Assembly (NCBI GenBank): GCA_002389505.1
Contig: DGPA01000026.1
Location: 120,451-184,450 of the forward strand
Direction of reading: 5' to 3'
DNA from: Halieaceae bacterium UBA4452
Lineage (GTDB): Bacteria; Pseudomonadota; Gammaproteobacteria; Pseudomonadales; Halieaceae
Length of the DNA: 64,000 nucleotides
A program made the translations under genes and the position numbers. Of the stretch, positions 57,511 to 64,000 are shown piece after piece. The notes beneath the pieces were generated by a model that did no database searches, was not told the origin of the DNA, and saw only the letters and a list, made by a program, of their open reading frames with translations. Numbering within the stretch: position 1 is the stretch's first letter; each line of letters begins with the position of its first letter.

Positions 57511-60192
57511 CTATGCCTCCACCAATGGAAGACTGATGGTTATTTGGGCACCACCGAGCACATTTTCTGCCCACATATCTCCCTGCATCTCACGCACAAT
57601 ACCGTAACTAATTGAACCACCCAAGCCTGTCCCTTTACCCACCGCTTTGGTGGTATAAAAGGGCTCAAAAATGTGCGGTAAAACATCCTCAGGAATACCA
57701 CCGCCGTTATCAGTGACTCTAATCAGTATGCGACGACCACTGACCTCACAATCAATAGTAACCTCGCCTTGAATACCCGAATCGCGAATCGCGTCTTTAG
57801 CGTTATTAATGAGATTGATCAATACTTGCTCCAACTGGATCGCGTTACCTTTTACCACTCCCTGATGCTCAGCTGCATTATTGGTTAGCGAAATATTAGC
57901 CAAGTTTAGCTGCTCTGCCATTAAGCCGCATGCTCCTTTAATGATGTCACTTATAGACAGCGCGCTCAATTCAGCGCCTGCAAGGCGACCGTAAGAACGC
58001 ATATGGTCAATAATACCAGCGGCTCTATTGACCGCGCCGTCAATGCGGTCTAGCTTGGCTAGGGCCTTCTCATCAGGTGTGTCCTCACCTTTTGCTATCG
58101 AGGCCCGCAGATTAGTTGCCGCGAGCGAAATAATATTGAGCGGCTGATTCAATTCATGCGCCATGCCCGCAGACATTTCACCCAGCGTCGCCAGCTTTGA
58201 AGCTTGAATCAACTGAGTATTGGCCAGCTTTTGCTGCGTCAAATCGGTGGCAATGATCCACAATCCCGACTCTTTTCCTCGATCATCCAGGCGATGATTG
58301 ACGACGAGCAGAAGATTCTTAGGTGGTCGACCTTCTATATCCAGTCGCCACTCTTCTGCGGTCAGATTATTAGCCAACATTTTTGCCGCCTGAAGCTTAA
58401 GCGCCAAAATAGCCGCTTGTCGCTTTTCAATCATTTCGCCAAAGGCATTATTTAAAAACTGTACCCGAGACGCAGCGTCGATCGCTAAAACGCCTAGAGG
58501 CAAAGAGCGTAATAGTTCATCGTAATTCGCTGCGACCATCGACACCCGTCGCTCACCCTGGATAACATCGTCGGCTAAGGCGCGAAAGGCAGACTGTAAA
58601 CTACGCCACTCAACGATAATCGGACGATCTCTTTCGTCTAACGCCTTTAATGCAGTATCGGAGCCAAGCTCATCCCCTCTGAGGTGACGCCAGTTTTTAA
58701 ATAGGTCCGTCAAATGTTCGAGCGGCAGTATCAGTCTGGCTACAAAAAAATGGGCGGCCGCTAAAAGGATAGCCAGCAGTAGCAGTCCAATCAACACCGT
58801 TATAGTTATCGCGTTAACATAAGTTCGATAATGTTGCGCATTGGGCATAGCAATAAAGAACTCTCCCACATTATGCAGCGTGCCAGTGAACTTCTGGACT
58901 AGCTGCGTCGACGGCGCTATGAGTCTAAGGACGCTTTCATCTAAAAGCGGAGAATACATTCGAAGTTTTGATTGAGCAGATTGAGTTTCGGCCGGCCTCC
59001 ACAGTAACCCACTTCCCGATAATTCATTGATGATTGTCCCGCCGGCGGCTAGCTGGTCGATATTATCGATTTGTTTGACAGGCTCGGAAAAAGTCGCGCC
59101 ATAGGAGGAAAGCGCGTCGCTATAAGTAAATTGGTTTGCCGCGCTCTGGGTTGAGAACACCAAAAGCAGCTCAGGCCTGTTGTCATCATCGCTCAACAAA
59201 CAAAAAGCCGGCTGCTGTTCGTTACTAAATAGTGACACATCAAATTTTATAAACCCTTTTTCTTTGTTTGTCTGTGCGCGTGAAAAGCTGCGTTCAGCAA
59301 CCCTTGGATTTATTCCTGATGTGCTCACGATTTCACCGGTAGGCCAGCGAACCGCCAGCTCAAGCGAAGAGTAACTACTCCCGTTTGAGAATTCATATTC
59401 TGCTAACAGATCAGCCAGTGCACCATCATCTAACGTTAATGCTGAATGGCCGGACACCATGCTCGACAGTTCTTCTAGTTTCGCTTCAACGGATAACTCT
59501 GCAGTGCTGAAAATGGTGTGAAAACGACTGTCTGCTAAGTCAGCGACCCACTTACTTATCGACCTGTCCCACACCGACGAGTAAAAGATCAACATGAGTA
59601 TCATACTAATTGACGTACTAAATCCGACAAAAAATTCCACCACATTAAGCAGCGATGGCGGCGTATCGACAGCCTTGACGTATCTTCGCAACCAGGGTTG
59701 GTTTGAGAACATCATGGCGACAATTAATACCTCAGCTACCAGCACCGACATCAAGCCGTTTATACTGAAGCTGGTGGCCAACAATAAAGCCGACTGAATA
59801 TCGAGACCACCGATAAAGTAATTGATGAGGACGATTAGCGGGTAAATAACCCCTAGCAGCAACAGCACTGCAATCAATACCGTATTAATGCGTGAATTAG
59901 CTTTTCTCCCTATTGACAGAACCGACAGAAAAATCAACGTGGCTAACGATTCTGCAACATAAGAGATCAGTAATTGGTAAGTAAAAAAATAAGCAGTGAC
60001 CGCGACAATCATCAATAAGGCGATGATTATTGAAACGGACAGCCGATAAGCAGCGAATAGCGCAGGAATCAGATAAAACCATAGCGATAGGCCAGCCACT
60101 TCTACTGGTGGTAGAAGAATAAAAAAGAATGTCACCAATGAGGCAATAGCCCCAAAGACCAGCTCCTGACCGCTGGCAAACTGTCGGCGCAT
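57511..60192 (-). CDS. Membrane sensor histidine kinase (multi-span N-terminus)
   Basis: An 893-residue kinase. The first 210 residues hold about seven membrane helices, in the manner of a MASE-like sensory domain. A large extracytoplasmic-type segment (about 215-450) is bounded by a further helix near 455-480. A linker, a PAS domain (about 540-640) and HisKA with MSAGMAHELNQPLNIISLA follow, then the ATPase (NAKDAI, DNGGGIPED, GKGTGLGGSISYGI). The HELNQP box is like DctB/NtrB-type kinases. There is no receiver. Its start shares one base with the previous kinase's stop (TGATG). Confidence 0.88.
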   Translation of the reverse strand: MRRQFASGQELVFGAIASLVTFFFILLPPVEVAGLSLWFYLIPALFAAYRLSVSIIIALLMIVAVTAYFFTYQLLISYVAESLATLIFLSVLSIGRKANSRINTVLIAVLLLLGVIYPLIVLINYFIGGLDIQSALLLATSFSINGLMSVLVAEVLIVAMMFSNQPWLRRYVKAVDTPPSLLNVVEFFVGFSTSISMILMLIFYSSVWDRSISKWVADLADSRFHTIFSTAELSVEAKLEELSSMVSGHSALTLDDGALADLLAEYEFSNGSSYSSLELAVRWPTGEIVSTSGINPRVAERSFSRAQTNKEKGFIKFDVSLFSNEQQPAFCLLSDDDNRPELLLVFSTQSAANQFTYSDALSSYGATFSEPVKQIDNIDQLAAGGTIINELSGSGLLWRPAETQSAQSKLRMYSPLLDESVLRLIAPSTQLVQKFTGTLHNVGEFFIAMPNAQHYRTYVNAITITVLIGLLLLAILLAAAHFFVARLILPLEHLTDLFKNWRHLRGDELGSDTALKALDERDRPIIVEWRSLQSAFRALADDVIQGERRVSMVAANYDELLRSLPLGVLAIDAASRVQFLNNAFGEMIEKRQAAILALKLQAAKMLANNLTAEEWRLDIEGRPPKNLLLVVNHRLDDRGKESGLWIIATDLTQQKLANTQLIQASKLATLGEMSAGMAHELNQPLNIISLAATNLRASIAKGEDTPDEKALAKLDRIDGAVNRAAGIIDHMRSYGRLAGAELSALSISDIIKGACGLMAEQLNLANISLTNNAAEHQGVVKGNAIQLEQVLINLINNAKDAIRDSGIQGEVTIDCEVSGRRILIRVTDNGGGIPEDVLPHIFEPFYTTKAVGKGTGLGGSISYGIVREMQGDMWAENVLGGAQITISLPLVEA

Positions 60193-61988
60193 CAGAGTGC
60201 CCCCGCCCCATCGGTACCTGAGGCAGCCAGTGGTATGGATATATTAACGACGGTAAATTCACCACTGCAGTTAAGGTTTATTTCGCCGTTAATATCCTCA
60301 ATGAGCGCTTTAGCTGACGCGAGCCCTAAGCCAACATTCTTCCCTGCTATTTTTGTGGTGAAGAAAGGGTTAAATATTTTATCGATAACGGCGATATCGA
60401 TTCCGCCGCCGTTATCTTTAATCGACATTCGAGCACATCCCTGCGGGGCGTCAAGCCAAGCCCGCATTATCACCTCAGCTCCCTCTGGATTGGCTTCAAG
60501 TAATGCCTCTCGGGCATTATCAAGCACCGCAATTAAAGATTTTTCCAACTGCAGCGGGTGCCCATTGACAAATTGCGATCCCAACTCATTTTCAATCTTG
60601 AGCACAATACCTTGCTCAAGCATGCCGTTTTTCATTAGCTCCACACAGCGATCAACAACCGTGGTGAGACTAAATCCGCCATCAATAGCAGTAGTCGGTT
60701 TACCAAAAAGACGCAGATGATCAATGATTTCAGCCATGCGTGTGAGTTCATTGTCGGCACCCGCCAATTTCTCCGCTAACAGCGGTTTGTCAATCTCTGA
60801 ACGTCGAAGTCGATTCTGGGCGTTCGCAAGGTACAGTCGCATTTTTTGTAGCGGCTGGGTAAGCTGATGTGCAGCTCCGCCGGCGAGTTCATTGAAATAA
60901 GTCGTGCGCTGTCGTTCAAATAATTTTGCAGTGGACGCTAAAAACTCTCCCACTTGATGCCCAAAGCAGGTTACCCCAATAATGTCTCCTGCCTCTGATC
61001 GCACTGGGGATACATTTAGCAGCAGCTGTAATGCATCCCCCATTTTTGCAAAAACCGCAATCTCCAGCCCCTCCACTGTCTGCCCGCTAAGGGATTTTTC
61101 GACGGCTTCATGGAATTTTATGCGATTCGATGCGTCGAGAAATCCCCGCTCAAATAGTTTACCCATAGCCGCCTCACCGGGAACCCCGGTTAATGAGGCA
61201 ATTTTACGATTCCACGCGTCAATAGCGCCCTTGCTGTCCACGCCAAAAATAGGTGAGCCGCTGCCATCGATTAGCTCAGCTAATTCCTCCGCTCGCTCTA
61301 GTGACTCACGTCTTGCACCATCCTTAGCCAATTCCAGCTCTGTATTCCGAGTCGACAAGTCGTCCTCAAGCCGACTTATTACGGTGGCAAATGCCTGCGC
61401 AAGAGTCTGAATTTCATTGGCCATAAATTTTGGTGCATCAAATGTAAAAGGTATATCAATATCTTGTTCTCTCACCGCTCTTTCGAGTCGTTCAATGGGA
61501 ATCAGTACGCCACGTTGTAAAATACTCCAATACATGACGAGCATCAGAAAAGCACTTAATATGACAAAATACGGTAAGGGTCGATTGGCTTGCTTCAATG
61601 CCTCCACTCGCTCTCTGAGTATGTCGGCAGGCGCAGCTGTAGCTTCCTGGAGCGCATAAAGTCGCTCCTTGAGTAAGGGATAATTGCTATCCGCACCGCG
61701 CATCTGGAGGACTTGTTGCAACTCTAGCGCGCAGCAATTACTGGGGGTAGGCAGGGTCTCGAAGGCATTCCACCAACGATCATCAGGGACTTGTCCGTCT
61801 GCTAAATGCCGAACGCTATGATCGATGTACGAGCGCATTTCTATAGCATTTTCAACGTCCATGAGCAGCCTAGCTTGCAGGTCTCTGAGCTCTGTAACGC
61901 GAGAAATCGCGAAAAACGCCACCAGTAATGCGCCAATGACAACACTGGATAAACCGATAATAGCGCCCGTTCTGAGATTGAATGACAT
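60192..61988 (-). CDS. Membrane sensor histidine kinase with PAS domain
   Basis: A 598-residue kinase from the ATG at 61988 (AGGG about 6 bases upstream); an open frame runs to 62108 but collides with the divergent receiver promoter. Two membrane helices (about 10-30 and 140-160) flank a short periplasmic part. A HAMP-like linker, a PAS domain (about 240-350) and a HisKA with GAAHQLTQPLQKM follow; the ATPase has DNGGGID and NVGLGLASAKAL. No receiver domain. It starts the six-gene minus-strand signalling operon. Confidence 0.88.
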   Translation of the reverse strand: MSFNLRTGAIIGLSSVVIGALLVAFFAISRVTELRDLQARLLMDVENAIEMRSYIDHSVRHLADGQVPDDRWWNAFETLPTPSNCCALELQQVLQMRGADSNYPLLKERLYALQEATAAPADILRERVEALKQANRPLPYFVILSAFLMLVMYWSILQRGVLIPIERLERAVREQDIDIPFTFDAPKFMANEIQTLAQAFATVISRLEDDLSTRNTELELAKDGARRESLERAEELAELIDGSGSPIFGVDSKGAIDAWNRKIASLTGVPGEAAMGKLFERGFLDASNRIKFHEAVEKSLSGQTVEGLEIAVFAKMGDALQLLLNVSPVRSEAGDIIGVTCFGHQVGEFLASTAKLFERQRTTYFNELAGGAAHQLTQPLQKMRLYLANAQNRLRRSEIDKPLLAEKLAGADNELTRMAEIIDHLRLFGKPTTAIDGGFSLTTVVDRCVELMKNGMLEQGIVLKIENELGSQFVNGHPLQLEKSLIAVLDNAREALLEANPEGAEVIMRAWLDAPQGCARMSIKDNGGGIDIAVIDKIFNPFFTTKIAGKNVGLGLASAKALIEDINGEINLNCSGEFTVVNISIPLAASGTDGAGAL

Positions 61989-62093
61989 TTGAGCCCTAGT
62001 AAATACACCAATAACTGAGGTTAGCATAGATCTGCTCTTCCCCAATGGCGATCGGCGCTTTATGCTTAGTGCTCTGAGGCTTTGGGAGCGAGC

Positions 62094-62480
62094 ATGCAAC
62101 ACAAGCATATTTTAATCGTTGACGACGAAACCATCATAGCCGAGGAGCTGGCAGAGTTTCTAGAATCCTTCAATTATATCTGTGCTACGGCCTTTAACGC
62201 CGAGCAGGCTGAGGCGTGTGTTGAGGCTGATCCCAATATCACCCTCGTTATGACCGATATGCGCATGCCTGGACGCGATGGTGCGGAGTTGATCAAGGCA
62301 CTTAAAGACCGATCCGGTCGCGACTTTGAATACATTATGATTAGCGGTCATTTGGACGCGGATCAAGATCTAGAGCACATACAGGCCACTGACGTCACGC
62401 TAATGCGTAAGCCCATCAATATTGATTCACTGACTAGCTTTTTGGAGGGCTTAACCTTTGCGGAAGGATTCAAAGCCTGA
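62094..62480 (+). CDS. Stand-alone response regulator receiver
   Basis: A 128-residue CheY-like protein. It has the acidic pair in VDDETIIAEE, the acceptor Asp in LVMTDMRMPGRDG, the Ser of MISGH, and Lys in MRKPIN. There is no output domain, so it may be a phosphate sink or shuttle for the kinases. A GGGAG precedes the ATG. It diverges from the kinase operon across 105 bp. Confidence 0.9.
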   Translation: MQHKHILIVDDETIIAEELAEFLESFNYICATAFNAEQAEACVEADPNITLVMTDMRMPGRDGAELIKALKDRSGRDFEYIMISGHLDADQDLEHIQATDVTLMRKPINIDSLTSFLEGLTFAEGFKA

Positions 62481-62487
62481 ACCGGCC

Positions 62488-62513
62488 ATAGCGCGACAGT
62501 AACTGCGCGCTAT
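62488..62513. terminator. Hairpin between receiver and TolC genes
   Basis: ATAGCGCG (62488-62495) and CGCGCTAT (62506-62513) form a perfect 8-bp stem with a 10-base loop. It lies between two convergent genes. No uridine tract follows on either strand, so a rho-independent role is only possible, not shown. Confidence 0.4.
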
Positions 62514-62582
62514 AACAGACCAGCAAAGCCATCTGGACTCTGCTATTTCACACCACCCATCACCCTAAACGACGATCTCTAT

Positions 62583-64000
62583 TTACCGAGCTCGAGCATT
62601 CAAGCGCTCAAAAATGGCTTCTTGGTCTATATTAATAGCAGGAACAACACTTAGCCCGCATTCAGGCGTCTTATTGTCGGTCTGTCTAGCCAAATTTAGC
62701 TTGATCTCCGCTAATTTGCCGCTATTAAAGCCCTCAGCGTCAAGTGCGTCGGTTAGTTTGCCCAACTCTGCCACGACCGTTGCCTGCCTCTTAACTAAGT
62801 CTGTGCGTGCAGTGACGTATGCTCGCTGAGTATCAAAGAATTCGTTCTGAGAATCCAACAGGTCAAGGAGTGTGCGTTGGTTGCGATCAAATTGATCATT
62901 GTAAGCTTTGCGCGTTTTATCCTGCGAATCTAGTTGCTGTGCCAGATAACGAATCTGCTGCTCAAGTGCTCGGACGTCGTTGAAAGCAATCATTACCTCA
63001 CGTCGCACGTCCAAGCACGCCTGCTTTCGAGATTCGACTGCGGCGTAGTACCGATTGGCAAATTCCCGCCTGCGCGCGCTATCAGCGCCGCCGCGGTACA
63101 AGTTATAGGTGGCCACCACCTCAATCGCTTGGAGGTCATAATCACCTCGAAAACCATTGATGTTGGTTTCTTGTTCATTTCTATAACGAATATCTATACG
63201 CGGGAATAGCTGTCCTTTAGTGGCATTTAACGATTCCTGCGACGAGCGCATTTCCTCCGTCGCTCGATTGATACTTGGACTATTTTGATACGCTACCTTT
63301 AAGACTTCATCGCGCATATTTGGCACCGCCCCCATTGGCACAAAGGCCATGGGTAGGTCATCGCCGGGCAACTCACCGACCACGCGCTGAAATTCAGCGC
63401 GGGTATCGTATAAATTGGTGACCTCGGTCAACAAATTGGATTCAGCGAGCGCCATTCTCGCTGTGGCCTGCTCAAGGTTAACGCGCTCGTCTCGACCCGC
63501 CTCTACGCGCTGCGCAATCTTATTGAAGATTTGTCGATGCACAACATAATTTTCCTCTGCGAAGTCCACTAAGGCCTGAAATAATACGGTGTCCGAATAC
63601 ACGGCCGTCGCTTCCAATGCCACGTTCTGAGCGGCACCGTGGATATCATAGTACCGGGCTAGTTTTTCGTACCCTAAGGCGCGCGCTTGGTCCCGAGTTT
63701 GAAAGCCATCGAATAATAGTTGGGTAATACTAAAGCGCACGGAATCGCGATCATAATCGCCAAAATCTTGCACGGGGGTATCACGTTCAAGCCTTCCATA
63801 CTCGGCGTTTAAATCAACGCTCGGCAGCATGCCGCCCTGTGCCACGCGTTGCGCCTCTCGGATCGCTTCAAACTCATAGTAGGCCGATACGACTGCTGGA
63901 TTGGTTTGCAAAGCAGCGGCAATAGCTTCGCCATAGGTGCTAACTGGGGCAGCCGCCACCGGCAAGGCCATCGCATTTGCCAGTATCCATGCTAAAATAT
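62583..64000 (-). CDS. TolC-family outer-membrane protein, 5' end off the window
   Basis: An outer-membrane efflux/secretion tunnel protein of the TolC family, 462 codons from the first in-frame Met but open beyond it to the window edge (the frame before MALPVAAAPV reads ILAWILANA, a signal peptide). Typical parts are YGEAIAAALQTNPAVVSAYYEFEA near the start and DRNQRTLLDLLDSQNEFFDTQ and RAYVTARTDLVKRQA near the end. Partner pump or type I secretion genes are not in the window. It is convergent with the stand-alone receiver gene. Confidence 0.9.
   Translation of the reverse strand, partial: ILAWILANAMALPVAAAPVSTYGEAIAAALQTNPAVVSAYYEFEAIREAQRVAQGGMLPSVDLNAEYGRLERDTPVQDFGDYDRDSVRFSITQLLFDGFQTRDQARALGYEKLARYYDIHGAAQNVALEATAVYSDTVLFQALVDFAEENYVVHRQIFNKIAQRVEAGRDERVNLEQATARMALAESNLLTEVTNLYDTRAEFQRVVGELPGDDLPMAFVPMGAVPNMRDEVLKVAYQNSPSINRATEEMRSSQESLNATKGQLFPRIDIRYRNEQETNINGFRGDYDLQAIEVVATYNLYRGGADSARRREFANRYYAAVESRKQACLDVRREVMIAFNDVRALEQQIRYLAQQLDSQDKTRKAYNDQFDRNQRTLLDLLDSQNEFFDTQRAYVTARTDLVKRQATVVAELGKLTDALDAEGFNSGKLAEIKLNLARQTDNKTPECGLSVVPAINIDQEAIFERLNARAR

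Noticed and set aside
57511..60192. Hybrid kinase with receiver
   Set aside because: No DD...D...K receiver pattern follows the ATPase domain; the protein ends there.

Overview
The window looks like chromosomal DNA from a free-living, probably marine gammaproteobacterium. The evidence is the gene order of the core blocks (hemA-prfA-prmC-moeB on one strand; lolB-ispE-tRNA-prs-rplY-pth-ychF on the other), two TonB-dependent receptors, several acyl-CoA catabolism genes and H-NOX signalling. A member of the Cellvibrionales/Halieaceae (OM60/NOR5-like) would fit, but that placement is inference. No CRISPR array, prophage or intact insertion sequence was seen.

Region 1 (1-19.35 kb) is dense core genome. 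It holds the gatA 3' end and gatB, a Smr-domain protein, cysZ, a Fur-box-controlled siderophore receptor, an RhlB-like helicase, a MATE pump, the overlapping hemA-prfA-prmC-moeB operon, a large TPR lipoprotein, lolB, ispE, tRNA-Gln, prs, rplY, pth, ychF, a terminator and tRNA-Met. Region 2 (19.35-28.3 kb) starts at the tRNA-Met 3' end and looks like a decayed accessory patch. It has a beta-propeller lipoprotein, a truncated SnoaL-like gene, a tyrosine-recombinase remnant, orphan membrane proteins, an M48 protease, a thiolase and a bestrophin pseudogene.

Region 3 (28.3-40.7 kb) is a compact catabolic island. On the minus strand are an acyl-CoA dehydrogenase, a MeaB-type G protein and the small and large subunits of a B12-dependent acyl-CoA mutase. 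Divergent from them are an iron-type alcohol dehydrogenase, a TetR regulator, an acyl-CoA synthetase, a TonB receptor, a cytochrome P450 and a flavin (LLM) monooxygenase. The mutase has lost residues that are canonical in methylmalonyl-CoA mutase, so the pathway probably rearranges a different acyl-CoA. The island is bracketed by an exact 30-bp direct repeat (26541-26570 and 40922-40951), and a second degenerate repeat pair lies nearby.

Region 4 (41.3-52.2 kb) has two MFS carriers, tdh-kbl for threonine breakdown, a cyclase-family gene remnant, a secreted alpha/beta hydrolase, and an acyl-CoA dehydrogenase / APH-like kinase / carboxyltransferase module that resembles the kinase-plus-dehydrogenase pair used for 4-hydroxyacyl-CoA.

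Region 5 (52.3-62.5 kb) is a signalling locus. One minus-strand operon encodes two membrane histidine kinases, an HD-GYP response regulator, an NtrC-like regulator whose GAFTGA loop is missing, an H-NOX heme sensor, and a hybrid kinase with an HNOBA domain, receiver and Hpt. A stand-alone receiver is transcribed divergently. This is most simply a nitric-oxide-responsive phosphorelay feeding c-di-GMP and transcription. A TolC-family outer-membrane gene runs off the right edge.
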